NCBI RefSeq assembly: GCF_024362765.1
Contig: NZ_CP093302.1
Coordinates: forward strand, 120,001 to 184,000
DNA: 64,000 nucleotides
Direction: 5' to 3'
Source of the DNA: Alkalihalobacillus sp. LMS6
Lineage (GTDB): Bacteria; Bacillota; Bacilli; Bacillales; Bacillaceae_D
Part shown: positions 21,387 to 32,000 of the stretch, one piece after another
Layout: the number at the start of each line of letters is the position of its first letter
How positions within the stretch are numbered: position 1 is the stretch's first letter
Made by a program: the position numbers and the translations under genes
The notes under the pieces: generated by a model
What the model was told of the DNA's origin: nothing
The model's input: only the letters and a program-made list of their open reading frames with translations
Databases searched by the model: none

Positions 21387-21923
21387 ATGGAAAAGAATTG
21401 GTTTGTGGTACACACGTATTCAGGTTATGAAAACAAAGTAAAAGCAAATTTAGAAAAACGTGTGGAATCAATGGAAATGACGGATCACATCTTCCGTGTT
21501 TTGGTTCCTGTTGAAGAAGAGACGGAAACAAAGAACGGAAAAACAAAACAAGTGACAAAGAAAGTCTTTCCAGGTTATGTATTAGTAGAAATGGTCATGA
21601 CAGATGACTCTTGGTACGTTGTACGGAATACACCAGGTGTAACGGGCTTCGTTGGATCTTCAGGCGCTGGTTCTAAGCCAACTGCGTTAATGCCTGATGA
21701 GGTTGAGCGTATTCTGAAGCAGATGGGTGTAGAAGAACAACATATGGACGTTGACTTTGAAATTAAAGAATCTGTTAAAGTGAAAACAGGACCATTTGCA
21801 GATTTCGTTGGTACAATTGAAGAAATTCAGTTGGACAAGCAGAAGTTAAAAGTTCATGTGAACATGTTTGGAAGAGAAACACCGATTGAACTAGAATTTG
21901 CGCAAGTAGAAAAGATTTCATAA
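21387..21923 (+). CDS. nusG: Transcription factor NusG
   Basis: NusG binds RNA polymerase and controls pausing, termination and coupling to translation. The 178-residue protein has the NGN domain (WFVVHTYSGYENKVKANLEKR, then FPGYVLVEM near residue 65) and a C-terminal KOW domain (VKVKTGPFADFVGTIEEI). ATG 21387 is the only start that keeps the MEKNWFVVHTYSG beginning, although its ribosome binding site is oddly distant. It is followed by the rplK promoter. Confidence 0.97.
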   Translation: MEKNWFVVHTYSGYENKVKANLEKRVESMEMTDHIFRVLVPVEEETETKNGKTKQVTKKVFPGYVLVEMVMTDDSWYVVRNTPGVTGFVGSSGAGSKPTALMPDEVERILKQMGVEEQHMDVDFEIKESVKVKTGPFADFVGTIEEIQLDKQKLKVHVNMFGRETPIELEFAQVEKIS

Positions 21924-21928
21924 AAAAC

Positions 21929-21957
21929 TTGCACCATCTGCATATAGGTGATAGAAT
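21929..21957 (+). promoter_or_regulatory. Sigma-A promoter of rplK
   Basis: TTGCAC at 21929 and TAGAAT at 21952 are 17 bases apart, with the -10 extended by TGA. It lies six bases after nusG and ahead of a terminator-like hairpin at 21991. Confidence 0.65.
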
Positions 21958-21990
21958 CTTAATGTTTAGTATGAAAGTATACTTTACAGT

Positions 21991-22015
21991 CGGGTGCTTT
22001 TGCATCCGTCTTTTT
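21991..22015 (+). terminator. Terminator or attenuator in the rplK leader
   Basis: CGGGTGC / GCATCCG with a TTTT loop is followed by TCTTTTT. It lies downstream of the likely rplK promoter, so it may be an attenuator as well as the nusG terminator. Confidence 0.75.
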
Positions 22016-22017
22016 GA

Positions 22018-22054
22018 GTGGGAGGATATGAAAATGACATATCCGGGTAACCAC
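22018..22054 (+). promoter_or_regulatory. L1-site-like hairpin upstream of rplK
   Basis: The order is GTGG, GA, stem GGATATG / CATATCC, GGGTAA, CCAC. This is two helices around an asymmetric loop (GA on one side, a purine-rich stretch on the other), as in the ribosomal protein L1 site of 23S rRNA (2565-2623 here). A related element lies before rplA at 22563. Confidence 0.55.
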
Positions 22055-22080
22055 ATCACGGACTTAAGGAGGTGTGTCAC

Positions 22081-22506
22081 GTGGCTAAAAAGGTAATTAA
22101 AATGGTTAAGCTACAAATCCCTGCAGGTAAAGCCAATCCGGCACCACCAGTTGGACCAGCACTTGGTCAAGCAGGTGTAAATATCATGGGATTCTGTAAA
22201 GAATTCAACGCTCGTACAGCAGACCAAGCAGGTCTTATTATTCCAGTAGAAATTACTGTATTTGAAGACCGTTCTTTTACATTTATCACAAAAACTCCAC
22301 CAGCTGCAGTTCTACTTAAGAAAGCGGCAGGAATCGAGTCTGGTTCTGGTGAACCAAACCGTACAAAGGTTGCGACGGTTAAGCGCGATAAAGTACAAGA
22401 AATCGCTGAAACAAAAATGCCCGACCTTAATGCGGCATCTGTAGAAGCAGCTATGCGCATGGTTGAGGGTACTGCCCGCAGCATGGGTATCGTGATTGAA
22501 GATTAA
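22081..22506 (+). CDS. rplK: Ribosomal protein uL11
   Basis: uL11 sits at the GTPase-associated centre of the 50S subunit, and in bacilli it is needed for RelA activation. The 141-residue protein starts with GTG at 22081, six bases after AGGAGGTG, giving [23 protein letters not shown]-type sequence. The N-terminal proline-rich region ([15 protein letters not shown]) and the C-terminal rRNA-binding domain ending [13 protein letters not shown] are both present. It is first in rplK-rplA. Confidence 0.96.
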   Translation: MAKKVIKMVKLQIPAGKANPAPPVGPALGQAGVNIMGFCKEFNARTADQAGLIIPVEITVFEDRSFTFITKTPPAAVLLKKAAGIESGSGEPNRTKVATVKRDKVQEIAETKMPDLNAASVEAAMRMVEGTARSMGIVIED

Positions 22507-22562
22507 TTGGTTCGTTTGCTGAGAGGTTGCGCTCAACATAATGAGTCGCAGCCTTTCAAATA

Positions 22563-22588
22563 GTGGGAGGACTTTCCGTTAAAACCAC
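22563..22588 (+). promoter_or_regulatory. L1-site-like hairpin upstream of rplA
   Basis: GTGG, GA, GGA-CTT-TCC, GTTAAAA, CCAC repeats the plan of the element before rplK with a much shorter upper stem. It ends four bases before the rplA AGGAGG site, so bound L1 could block initiation. Confidence 0.55.
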
Positions 22589-22606
22589 ATACGAGGAGGA
22601 AATGAA

Positions 22607-23302
22607 ATGGCTAAAAGAAGTAAGAAATATACAGATGCTTTGAAGCTTGTTGATCGCGATAAGTCGTATCAAGCAGAAGAAGCTATTGAATTAGTAAAGA
22701 AAACATCAATCGCTAAATTTGACGAATCAGTTGAAGTTGCTGTCCGTCTTGGCGTTGACCCTAAAAAAGCAGACCAGCAAATCCGTGGTGCAGTTGTACT
22801 ACCACACGGTACTGGTAAAACACAGCGTGTTCTTGTGTTTGCTAAAGGTGAAAAAGCGAAGGAAGCAGAAGCGGCTGGAGCAGATTTTGTTGGTGAAGAT
22901 GATCTAATCAACAAAATCAACCAAGGTTGGTTTGACTTTGATGTAATCGTTGCGACTCCTGACATGATGGCTCAAGTTGGTCGTCTTGGTCGTGTGCTTG
23001 GACCAAAAGGTCTAATGCCTAACCCGAAAACAGGAACGGTTACGTTTGATGTAACAAAAGCTGTTGAAGAAATCAAAGCTGGTAAAGTAGAATACCGCGT
23101 TGATAAGTCTGGAAACATTCACGTACCAATCGGTAAAGTTTCTTTTGACTCAGCGAAGCTTAATGATAACTTCAAAACAATCATTGAAACACTTCACAAA
23201 GTAAAGCCTGCTGCTGCAAAAGGTACGTATGTTAGAAATATCGCAGTAGCATCAACAATGGGCCCTGGTGTTCGTGTTGTTACTTCAGCATACGCTAAAT
23301 AA
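22607..23302 (+). CDS. rplA: Ribosomal protein uL1
   Basis: uL1 forms the mobile L1 stalk that moves tRNA out of the E site; in many bacteria it also represses its own operon by binding mRNA. The 231-residue two-domain protein has the family block [20 protein letters not shown] near residue 128. ATG 22607 follows GAGGAGG. The L1-like hairpins before rplK and rplA would be its mRNA targets. Confidence 0.97.
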   Translation: MAKRSKKYTDALKLVDRDKSYQAEEAIELVKKTSIAKFDESVEVAVRLGVDPKKADQQIRGAVVLPHGTGKTQRVLVFAKGEKAKEAEAAGADFVGEDDLINKINQGWFDFDVIVATPDMMAQVGRLGRVLGPKGLMPNPKTGTVTFDVTKAVEEIKAGKVEYRVDKSGNIHVPIGKVSFDSAKLNDNFKTIIETLHKVKPAAAKGTYVRNIAVASTMGPGVRVVTSAYAK

Positions 23303-23308
23303 TTGCAT

Positions 23309-23338
23309 TTGACATTACTTGTAGAACTGTGGTAAGTT
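23309..23338 (+). promoter_or_regulatory. Sigma-A promoter of rplJ-rplL
   Basis: A perfect TTGACA at 23309 is followed after 18 bases by TAAGTT, extended by TGG. It lies seven bases after the rplA stop. Confidence 0.6.
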
Positions 23339-23359
23339 CTATCATGTGATTAATATAGT

Positions 23360-23470
23360 CATGCCGTAGACAGTAGGAGCGATTAAGCTTAAAACATTCC
23401 TACCGAGGTGAGCAAATAGATCTCTTGTTTAGAGTGAATTGCCCTCGTGTGTCTTGCGCGAGGGCTTTCT
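23360..23470 (+). promoter_or_regulatory. L10 leader of rplJ-rplL
   Basis: The blocks CCGTAGACAGTAGGAG (about 23364) and CCTACCGAGGTGAG (about 23400) match the Firmicute L10 leader. There the L10(L12)4 complex binds the mRNA and promotes termination at the hairpin that follows (23441-23470). Confidence 0.85.
23441..23470 (+). terminator. Attenuator terminator of the L10 leader
   Basis: GCCCTCG / CGAGGGC forms the stem around TGTGTCTTGCG, followed by TTTCT. It lies 47 bases before the rplJ start. Confidence 0.8.
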
Positions 23471-23516
23471 ATATGGAACCGGACGGTATGCAATTCGTTT
23501 TACAGGAGGTGTAACA

Positions 23517-24017
23517 ATGAGCAATATTATCGAGCAAAAGCAACAAGTTGTAGATGAAATTGCTGCGAAGCTAAAAGACAGCAAATCAACAGTGATTGTT
23601 GATTACCGTGGTCTTAATGTTGCGCAAGTAACGGAACTTCGTAAGCAATTGCGTGAAGCTGGTGTTGAGTATAAAGTATACAAAAACACACTTGTACGCC
23701 GTGCTACAGCTGAAACTGGCTACACTGGTTTAGATGAACACCTTGTTGGACCAACTGCAATTGCATTTGGTGCAGAAGATGTTATCGCTCCAGCGAAAGT
23801 CATCAATGAATTTGCGAAGAAGAATGAAGCGCTTGAAATCAAGACAGGTGTAATTGAAGGTGAAGTTGCTACGGCTGCAGAAGTGAAAGCACTAGCTGAG
23901 CTTCCATCTCGTGACGGTTTACTTTCTATGCTTGCAAACGTACTTCAAGCACCAGTTCGTCAATTCGCACTTGCGACAAAAGCAGTTGCAGAACAAAAAG
24001 AAGAACAAGGCGCGTAA
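23517..24017 (+). CDS. rplJ: Ribosomal protein uL10
   Basis: uL10 anchors the L7/L12 stalk to the ribosome. The 166-residue protein has the family block [20 protein letters not shown] near residue 21 and a C-terminal helix that carries L7/L12 dimers. ATG 23517 follows ACAGGAGGTG by seven bases; upstream in-frame starts fall inside the leader terminator. rplL follows 47 bases on. Confidence 0.96.
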   Translation: MSNIIEQKQQVVDEIAAKLKDSKSTVIVDYRGLNVAQVTELRKQLREAGVEYKVYKNTLVRRATAETGYTGLDEHLVGPTAIAFGAEDVIAPAKVINEFAKKNEALEIKTGVIEGEVATAAEVKALAELPSRDGLLSMLANVLQAPVRQFALATKAVAEQKEEQGA

Positions 24018-24064
24018 GTTAACCGCCTAAACTATAACAGATAATCGAATTAGGAGGATTTACA

Positions 24065-24424
24065 ATGAGTAAAGATCAAATCATTGAAGCGATCAAAGAA
24101 ATGACAGTTCTTGAGCTAAATGACCTTGTAAAAGCAATCGAAGAGGAGTTTGGTGTAACAGCAGCAGCTCCAGTAGCAGTAGCAGCAGGTGGCGGAGAAG
24201 CAGCAGCTGAGCAAACTGAATTTGATGTAGTACTTGAGTCTGCTGGTTCATCTAAAATCGGCGTAATTAAAGTGGTTCGTGAAATCACTGGTCTTGGACT
24301 TAAAGAAGCGAAAGCACTTGTTGATGGTGCTCCAGCTCCAATCAAAGAAGGTATTTCTAAAGAAGATGCTGAAGAAATCAAAGGCAAGCTTGAAGAAGCT
24401 GGCGCTAGCGTAGAAGTTAAGTAA
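24065..24424 (+). CDS. rplL: Ribosomal protein bL12
   Basis: bL12 is the multi-copy stalk protein that recruits and activates translational GTPases. The 119-residue acidic protein has an N-terminal dimerisation domain ([20 protein letters not shown]), an alanine-rich hinge ([18 protein letters not shown]) and the C-terminal factor-binding domain ([20 protein letters not shown]). A strong terminator follows. Confidence 0.97.
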   Translation: MSKDQIIEAIKEMTVLELNDLVKAIEEEFGVTAAAPVAVAAGGGEAAAEQTEFDVVLESAGSSKIGVIKVVREITGLGLKEAKALVDGAPAPIKEGISKEDAEEIKGKLEEAGASVEVK

Positions 24425-24443
24425 TTTCACTTAACATCAAAAA

Positions 24444-24478
24444 GAAGGTCCGTGGAACATTTCCGCGGGCCTTCTTTT
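24444..24478 (+). terminator. Terminator after rplL
   Basis: GAAGGTCCGTGG / CCGCGGGCCTTC forms a 12-pair stem (two G-U) around AACATTT, with T residues after it. Confidence 0.88.
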
Positions 24479-24503
24479 CCCATAAAGAAAAGGAGAGATT
24501 TTG

Positions 24504-25118
24504 TTGAGTGATCATTACTACTCCCATTCACCCAAGGTTGGCCATGACGAGCGAACATGGAACTATACTCTAAGAGATACGGTCTTATCTTTCACAACTG
24601 ATCGCGGTGTGTTTTCAAAAGGTGAAGTTGACTTCGGAAGTAGGCTTTTAATAGAATCCTATGAAGCTCCTGAAGTGAGTGGTAAGATCTTGGATGTCGG
24701 CTGTGGTTATGGGCCGATTGGTCTATCGATCGCTAAAGCCTATACAAATCGTCATGTTGTCATGCTGGATATAAATCAACGTGCGTGTCAGTTGGCTGAA
24801 AAGAATGCATCAAAAAATGGTGTAAGTAATTGCGAAGTTCGCTGCTATGAAAACGGCGTTACTGATTTAAGTGATGCTGAGGAGTTTGCTTCAATTATGA
24901 CGAACCCGCCAATTAGAGCCGGTAAGAAAACAGTCCACGATATTTATGAAGATGCATGGAATAGGCTGCTCATTGGTGGGACCTTATGGGTAGTTATTCA
25001 GAAAAAGCAAGGTGCGTCGTCTACACGATCAAAGTTAGAGTCGCTTTTTGGAGAAGAAGCGGTCGAGGTAAAAAAGAAGGATAAGGGGTATTTTATCTTT
25101 TTTGCAAGAAAAAATTGA
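24504..25118 (+). CDS. ybxB: Class I SAM methyltransferase, RsmC-like (YbxB)
   Basis: The protein is 204 residues long with a Rossmann methyltransferase fold. The SAM motif LDVGCGYGPIGL lies near residue 60 and the catalytic NPPIRAG near residue 135, the form shared with 16S rRNA guanine-N2 methyltransferases RsmC/RsmD. The exact rRNA target in bacilli is not settled. I place the start at the second of two TTG codons (24504), eight bases after AAAGGAGA, giving MSDHYYS as in homologues; 24501 is possible. Its stop codon overlaps the rpoB -35 box. Confidence 0.9.
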   Translation: MSDHYYSHSPKVGHDERTWNYTLRDTVLSFTTDRGVFSKGEVDFGSRLLIESYEAPEVSGKILDVGCGYGPIGLSIAKAYTNRHVVMLDINQRACQLAEKNASKNGVSNCEVRCYENGVTDLSDAEEFASIMTNPPIRAGKKTVHDIYEDAWNRLLIGGTLWVVIQKKQGASSTRSKLESLFGEEAVEVKKKDKGYFIFFARKN

Positions 25119-25143
25119 CTTGGTTTTTTCTCTATGCTATTAT
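25115..25143 (+). promoter_or_regulatory. Sigma-A promoter of rpoB-rpoC
   Basis: TTGACT at 25115 and TATTAT at 25138 are 17 bases apart, extended by TGC. The -35 box contains the TGA stop of ybxB. Confidence 0.8.
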
Positions 25144-25424
25144 TATTTAATGCGTATAACTGCCTAAAATGCCGTTTCCAAATTCATGAGAGAACGCTCA
25201 ATGATTGAAACGGTTCATTTTTGGTTATGCTAGAGCAATACGTATTTATATGAAAAATGTTTCTGATTTTCATACTATAAAGCTTTTTGTTCGTTTTGTA
25301 TAGTCTAACATTTTTGTGTTAGATCATGTAAGGCATTAGGATCAATCTGTTTGACTATGAGTCAATGATAATCAAACAGTTGTAAGTTTAGATACTAAAA
25401 CGCGAGATTTAAGGGGTGAATCAG
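25144..25424 (+). promoter_or_regulatory. Long structured 5' leader of rpoB
   Basis: About 275 bases lie between the promoter and the rpoB start, with no open frame I believe. Hairpins visible are CCGTTTC / GAAACGG (25172 and 25207), TCTAACA / TGTTAGA (25304-25323) and CTGTTTGA / TCAAACAG (25347-25379). Inside the last one TTGAC / GTCAA (25351-25365) is a competing hairpin. None has a T run typical of a terminator. Confidence 0.5.
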
Positions 25425-28400
25425 TTGACAGGTCAACTAATTCAGTATGGACGTCACCGCCAGCGAAGAAGCTATGCGCGAATTAATGAAGTGCTGGATC
25501 TGCCAAACTTAATTGAAATTCAAACAGCTTCTTATCAATGGTTTCTTGATGAGGGTTTAAGAGAAATGTTCCAAGACATTTCTCCAATCCAAGACTTTAC
25601 AGGTAACTTAGTCTTGGAATTTATTGACTACAGCTTGGGTGAGCCTAAATATCCGGTTGATGAGTCGAAAGAGCGTGATGTAACTTTTGCTGCTCCGTTA
25701 AGAGTGAAGGTACGTCTAATCAACAAAGAAACAGGTGAAGTAAAAGAACAAGAAGTATTTATGGGGGATTTCCCTCTCATGACAGAAACAGGCACGTTTG
25801 TCATCAATGGTGCAGAACGTGTTATCGTATCTCAGCTTGTTCGTTCACCTAGTGTGTATTACAGCCAAAAACTTGATAAAAACGGTAAAAAGGGGTTCAC
25901 AGCTACCGTTATTCCGAATCGTGGAGCGTGGCTTGAACTTGAAACGGATGCAAAAGACATCGTTTATGTTCGTATCGATCGTACAAGGAAGATTCCTGTA
26001 TCGGTATTACTACGTGCGCTAGGTTTTGGTTCTGATCAAGAAATCATTGACCTTTTAGGTGAAAATGAGTACTTGCGTGCGACCCTTGAAAAAGACAACA
26101 CAGATTCAACGGACAAAGCACTGTTAGAAATCTATGAGCGTCTACGTCCGGGAGAACCACCGACAGTCGAAAATGCGAAGAGTTTGTTAGAGTCTCGTTT
26201 CTTTGATCCGAAACGCTATGATTTAGCGAATGTTGGACGTTATAAGATTAATAAGAAGCTTCATATAAAGAACCGTCTTTTCAATCAACGTCTAGCAGAA
26301 AAATTAGTCGATCCTGAAACAGGCGAAGTATTGGCAGAAGAGGGAACGCTCCTTGACCGTCGTACACTTGATAAGCTTATTCCATATTTAGAGAAAAACG
26401 TCGGCTTCCGCACAGCTCGTACGTCTGGTGGGGTACTTGAAGAATCAGACGTTGAGATTCAATCGATTCGTATTCAAGCTGCGGATGACCTTGATGAAGA
26501 TCGAACTATTTCTGTTATTGGTAACGGTATGGTTGATCGTAATGTAAAGCATATTGCGCCGTCAGATATCATCGCTTCAATTAGTTATTTCTTTAACTTA
26601 TTGCACGGCGTTGGCGATACAGATGACATTGATCACCTTGGTAACCGTCGTTTACGTTCAGTAGGAGAGCTCTTACAAAACCAGTTCCGTATTGGTCTTT
26701 CTCGTATGGAGCGTGTAGTTCGTGAACGTATGTCGATCCAAGACCCGAATGTGATTACGCCACAAGCGCTTATTAACATTCGACCGGTTATTGCGTCTAT
26801 AAAAGAATTCTTTGGTAGTTCTCAGCTTTCTCAGTTCATGGATCAAACAAATCCACTTGCTGAGTTAACGCATAAGCGCCGTTTATCTGCGCTTGGACCT
26901 GGTGGTTTAACACGTGAACGTGCTGGCATGGAAGTGCGAGATGTTCACTATTCCCACTATGGCCGTATGTGTCCGATTGAAACGCCAGAGGGACCGAATA
27001 TCGGACTAATTAACTCTCTTTCATCTTATGCGAAAGTAAACGAGTTTGGTTTCATGGAAACGCCGTACCGTCGTGTGGACCCTGAGACTGGTAAAGTAAC
27101 AGCTCGTATTGATTACTTAACAGCTGATGAAGAGGATAACTATGTGGTTGCTCAGGCGAACGCGAAATTGAATGATGATGGTTCGTTTGTTGACGAAAAC
27201 ATCATTGCTCGTTTCCGTGGTGAAAACACGGTTGTTCCTTTCGAACGAATTGATTACATGGATGTATCGCCGAAACAGGTTGTATCAGCCGCTACATCTT
27301 GTATTCCGTTCTTGGAAAACGATGACTCCAACCGAGCATTAATGGGAGCGAACATGCAACGTCAGGCAGTGCCATTGTTAGTTCCAGAAGCGCCTCTAGT
27401 AGGTACAGGAATGGAACATATGTCTGCGAAAGACTCTGGTGCAGCGGTTGTTTCGAAGTATCCTGGTGAAGTTGAACGTGTAACAGCGAAAGAAATTTGG
27501 GTACGTCGTATGGAAGAGGTTGACGGGAAGCAAGTCAAAGGCGACCTTGATAAATACCGACTGCAAAAGTTTATTCGCTCGAACCAAGGAACAAGTTATA
27601 ACCAACGCCCGATTGTTCGTGAAGGTGACGTTGTTGAAAAACGCGAAATCCTTGCCGATGGTCCTTCAATGGAACAAGGCGAAATGGCGCTTGGCCGTAA
27701 CGTTCTTGTCGGTTTCATGACATGGGAAGGGTATAACTACGAGGATGCGATCATTTTAAGTGAGCGTCTTGTTAAAGACGATGTGTACACATCTGTTCAT
27801 ATAGAAGAGTATGAAAGTGATGCTCGTGATACAAAACTTGGACCTGAAGAAATTACAAGAGATATTCCAAACGTAGGTGAGGACGCATTGCGCAACCTTG
27901 ATGAGCGTGGGATTATCCGTACTGGTGCAGAAGTAAAAGACGGCGATATTCTCGTTGGTAAAGTAACGCCAAAAGGTGTAACCGAACTTACAGCTGAAGA
28001 GCGTCTTTTACACGCAATCTTTGGGGAAAAAGCGCGTGAAGTCCGAGATACGTCACTCCGCGCACCACACGGTGGAGACGGAATTGTCTTAGACGTAAAG
28101 ATTTTCAACCGTGAAGACGGCGATGAACTTCCGCCAGGCGTGAACCAACTCGTACGTGTTTACATCGTACAAAAGCGTAAAATTAACCAAGGCGATAAGA
28201 TGGCTGGTCGTCACGGAAATAAAGGTGTTATTTCACGTATCCTTCCAGAAGAGGATATGCCGTATCTTCCAGACGGAACACCAATCGACATCATGTTAAA
28301 CCCATTAGGGGTACCTTCGCGAATGAACATCGGACAAGTGCTTGAGCTCCATTTAGGAATGGCTGCTCGTAAGCTTGGCATTCATGTTGCATCACCAGTA

Positions 28401-28967
28401 TTTGATGGAGCGCGTGAAGAAGATGTATGGGGAACTCTTGACGAAGCGGGCATGGCTCGTGACGGAAAGACAATTCTTTATGATGGACGTACAGGTGAAG
28501 CGTTTGATAACCGTGTATCTGTAGGGATCATGTACATGATTAAACTTGCACACATGGTTGATGATAAATTACATGCACGTTCAACAGGGCCTTACTCTCT
28601 TGTTACCCAGCAGCCACTTGGTGGTAAAGCGCAGTTCGGTGGACAGCGTTTTGGTGAGATGGAAGTTTGGGCACTCGAGGCTTATGGAGCTGCTTATACC
28701 CTTCAAGAGATTTTAACTGTAAAATCGGATGATGTAGTCGGACGTGTGAAAACGTACGAAGCAATTGTTAAGGGTGAGAATGTCCCTGAACCGGGTGTTC
28801 CTGAATCATTTAAAGTATTAATTAAAGAATTACAGTCTCTAGGCATGGACGTGAAGATGCTTTCAAGCAACGAAGAAGAGATTGAAATGAGAGAATTAGA
28901 TGATGAAGATGAGCAAACGTCTGAAAAGCTAAATCTCCAACTTGAAACAAACGAATCACAAGCTTAA
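25425..28967 (+). CDS. rpoB: RNA polymerase beta subunit
   Basis: RpoB forms half of the RNA polymerase active cleft and holds the rifampicin pocket. The 1,180-residue protein starts with TTG at 25425 ([20 protein letters not shown]), as in Bacillus subtilis, six bases after AAGGGGTGA. The rifampicin region reads [20 protein letters not shown] then [10 protein letters not shown], the sensitive form. Later blocks include [16 protein letters not shown] and [19 protein letters not shown]. The C-terminal tail is acidic ([15 protein letters not shown]). Confidence 0.98.
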   Translation: MTGQLIQYGRHRQRRSYARINEVLDLPNLIEIQTASYQWFLDEGLREMFQDISPIQDFTGNLVLEFIDYSLGEPKYPVDESKERDVTFAAPLRVKVRLINKETGEVKEQEVFMGDFPLMTETGTFVINGAERVIVSQLVRSPSVYYSQKLDKNGKKGFTATVIPNRGAWLELETDAKDIVYVRIDRTRKIPVSVLLRALGFGSDQEIIDLLGENEYLRATLEKDNTDSTDKALLEIYERLRPGEPPTVENAKSLLESRFFDPKRYDLANVGRYKINKKLHIKNRLFNQRLAEKLVDPETGEVLAEEGTLLDRRTLDKLIPYLEKNVGFRTARTSGGVLEESDVEIQSIRIQAADDLDEDRTISVIGNGMVDRNVKHIAPSDIIASISYFFNLLHGVGDTDDIDHLGNRRLRSVGELLQNQFRIGLSRMERVVRERMSIQDPNVITPQALINIRPVIASIKEFFGSSQLSQFMDQTNPLAELTHKRRLSALGPGGLTRERAGMEVRDVHYSHYGRMCPIETPEGPNIGLINSLSSYAKVNEFGFMETPYRRVDPETGKVTARIDYLTADEEDNYVVAQANAKLNDDGSFVDENIIARFRGENTVVPFERIDYMDVSPKQVVSAATSCIPFLENDDSNRALMGANMQRQAVPLLVPEAPLVGTGMEHMSAKDSGAAVVSKYPGEVERVTAKEIWVRRMEEVDGKQVKGDLDKYRLQKFIRSNQGTSYNQRPIVREGDVVEKREILADGPSMEQGEMALGRNVLVGFMTWEGYNYEDAIILSERLVKDDVYTSVHIEEYESDARDTKLGPEEITRDIPNVGEDALRNLDERGIIRTGAEVKDGDILVGKVTPKGVTELTAEERLLHAIFGEKAREVRDTSLRAPHGGDGIVLDVKIFNREDGDELPPGVNQLVRVYIVQKRKINQGDKMAGRHGNKGVISRILPEEDMPYLPDGTPIDIMLNPLGVPSRMNIGQVLELHLGMAARKLGIHVASPVFDGAREEDVWGTLDEAGMARDGKTILYDGRTGEAFDNRVSVGIMYMIKLAHMVDDKLHARSTGPYSLVTQQPLGGKAQFGGQRFGEMEVWALEAYGAAYTLQEILTVKSDDVVGRVKTYEAIVKGENVPEPGVPESFKVLIKELQSLGMDVKMLSSNEEEIEMRELDDEDEQTSEKLNLQLETNESQA

Positions 28968-28971
28968 TAGT

Positions 28972-29000
28972 GAGGAGGGAGGAGAAATCCTCCTTCCCTC
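28972..29000 (+). other. Hairpin between rpoB and rpoC
   Basis: GAGGAGGGAGGA and TCCTCCTTCCCTC can pair over about 12 positions with one bulge around a GAAA loop. No T run follows, so it is not a normal terminator. It may be a processing or stability element of the rpoBC mRNA. Confidence 0.55.
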
Positions 29001-29078
29001 ATCCATTTATAGAGGGTGGAAAGTAACACCTATAAAAGGGACTCCACATAAGTGGAAATCATAAGGGAGGTTGGCCCC

Positions 29079-32000
29079 TTGATCGATGTAAATAACTTTG
29101 AATACATGAAAATTGGTTTGGCATCGCCAAATAAGATTCGTTCTTGGTCTCGTGGTGAAGTGAAGAAACCTGAGACGATTAACTATCGTACGTTAAAGCC
29201 GGAGAAAGACGGTCTTTTTTGTGAGCGTATCTTTGGTCCACAAAAAGACTGGGAATGTCATTGTGGGAAATACAAACGTGTTCGTTATAAAGGTGTCGTT
29301 TGTGACCGATGTGGCGTTGAAGTCACTCGTGCAAAAGTACGCCGTGAGCGGATGGGGCACATTGAATTAGCTGCACCTGTTTCTCACATCTGGTATTTTA
29401 AAGGGATTCCTAGCCGAATGGGGCTAGTGCTAGATATGTCTCCTCGTTCTCTTGAGGAAGTCATTTATTTTGCATCTTATGTTGTAACAGATCCAGGCGA
29501 CACGCCTCTTGAAAAGAAACAACTTCTCTCTGAAAAAGAGTACCGTGCGTACTATGATAAATATGGTCGTACGTTTACAGCTTCTATGGGTGCTGAAGCG
29601 ATTCGTAAGCTTTTAGCAGATATTGATTTATTAAAAGAAGTAAATGCGTTAAAAGAAGAGTTAGAAACGGCACAGGGGCAAAGACGTACCCGTGCAATCA
29701 AACGTCTAGAAGTGTTAGAGGCATTCCGTAATTCAGGAAATGAACCTTCATGGATGGTCCTTGATGTTCTACCCGTTATTCCGCCGGAACTACGTCCGAT
29801 GGTGCAATTAGACGGTGGACGTTTTGCAACTTCTGATTTAAATGATTTATATCGTCGTGTTATTAACCGTAATAATCGTCTAAAGCGTCTTTTAGATTTA
29901 GGCGCACCAAATATTATTGTTCAAAATGAGAAACGTATGCTTCAAGAAGCGGTGGATGCGTTGATTGATAACGGTCGTCGTGGTCGTCCTGTAACAGGTC
30001 CTGGTAACCGTCCGTTAAAATCACTATCTCACATGCTAAAAGGGAAGCAAGGTCGTTTCCGTCAAAACTTACTAGGAAAACGTGTTGACTATTCTGGTCG
30101 TTCTGTAATTGTTGTAGGACCGAACTTGAAAATGTACCAGTGCGGATTGCCAAAGGAAATGGCGCTTGAACTATTTAAGCCTTTCGTTATGAAAGAACTT
30201 GTTTCAAAAGGGTTGGCTCATAACATCAAAAGTGCGAAGAGAAAAGTAGAACGTGTTCAGCCGGAAGTATGGGATGTGCTTGAAGAAGTCATTCGTGAGC
30301 ATCCAGTATTATTGAACCGTGCACCAACTCTTCACCGCCTTGGTATTCAAGCATTTGAACCGATTTTAGTTGAAGGCCGTGCAATTAAACTACACCCTCT
30401 CGTATGTACAGCTTATAATGCTGACTTTGACGGTGACCAAATGGCTGTACACGTACCATTATCAGCAGAAGCGCAAGCTGAAGCACGTATCCTTATGCTA
30501 GCAGCTCAAAACATCTTGAACCCTAAGGATGGTAAACCGGTTGTAACGCCATCACAAGATATGGTACTTGGTAACTACTATTTAACGATGGAAAATGCAG
30601 AAGCGCGTGGAGAAGGTTCTGTATTTAAAGATACAAACGAAGCTATTATTGCGTACCAAAATGGTTATGTTCATCTTCATACAAGAGTAGCGGTTCCTGT
30701 TTCCTCTTTAAATAAACCAACGTTTAAAGAAGAGCAACAAGATATGCTTCTTCTAACAACTGTCGGTAAGTTAATTTTTAATGAGATCATGCCAGACTCA
30801 TTCCCGTATATGAATGAGCCTACAAACTTAAATCTTGAAGTTGAAACACCAGATAAGTATCTTGTATCAAGTGATACAGATATCAAAGCTGAATTTAAAA
30901 ATCGTCCAATTGTTGCTCCTTTCAAGAAAGGATTCCTAGGTAACGTCATTTCTGAAGTCTTTAAGAAATTTAAGATTACAGAAACGTCTAAGATGCTTGA
31001 CCGCATGAAAGACCTTGGTTTCACTTATTCAACAAAAGCTGGTATTACCGTTGGTGTATCTGACATCGTAGTTCTATCTGAGAAAAAAGAGATTCTTGAA
31101 GAAGCAGACAAAAAGGTTGAACGTATTACGAAGCAATTCCGTCGTGGTCTAATTACTGAAGAAGAGCGTTATGATCGTGTCATTTCCATCTGGAGTGAAG
31201 CGAAAGACGTCATCCAAAGTAAGTTAATGGGAACACTTGACGAGCGTAACCCAATCTTTATGATGAGTGATTCAGGTGCCCGTGGTAACGCATCTAACTT
31301 TACGCAGTTAGCTGGTATGCGTGGACTAATGGCTAACCCATCTGGACGTATCATTGAACTTCCAATCAAATCAAGTTTCCGTGAAGGGCTAACAGTACTC
31401 GAGTACTTTATCTCTACCCACGGTGCGCGTAAAGGTCTTGCTGATACAGCACTTAAGACTGCTGACTCAGGTTACCTTACACGTCGACTTGTTGATGTGG
31501 CACAAGATGTTATTGTTCGTGAAAACGATTGTGGTACTGATCGTGGTCTTGAAGTAGCTGCAATTAAAGAAGGTACAGAAACAATTGAGAATTTATATGA
31601 CCGTCTTGTAGGTCGTGTAGCGTTCAAAACTGTCCGTCATCCAGAATCAGAAGAGATTCTTATTCGCCGCGGTGAATTGATGAGCGAAGACATTGCGAAA
31701 CAAATCGTTGACGCAGGTGTTGAAGAAGTTACCATCCGTTCTGTATTTACATGTAATACTCGTCACGGCGTATGTAAGGCATGTTATGGTCGTAACCTCG
31801 CTACCGGAAGCGACGTTGAAGTTGGTGAAGCAGTTGGTATTATTGCTGCTCAATCAATTGGTGAGCCAGGAACACAGCTTACAATGCGTACATTCCACAC
31901 AGGTGGTGTAGCCGGAGACGATATTACACAAGGTCTTCCGCGTATTCAAGAATTGTTTGAAGCTCGTAACCCTAAAGGTCAAGCGACAATTACCGAAATT

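Noticed and set aside
22028-22096. A 22-codon frame with GGAGG before it, running into rplK
   Set aside because: Its GGAGG and ATG lie in the L1-like hairpin, which explains their conservation better than translation. A leader peptide cannot be fully excluded.
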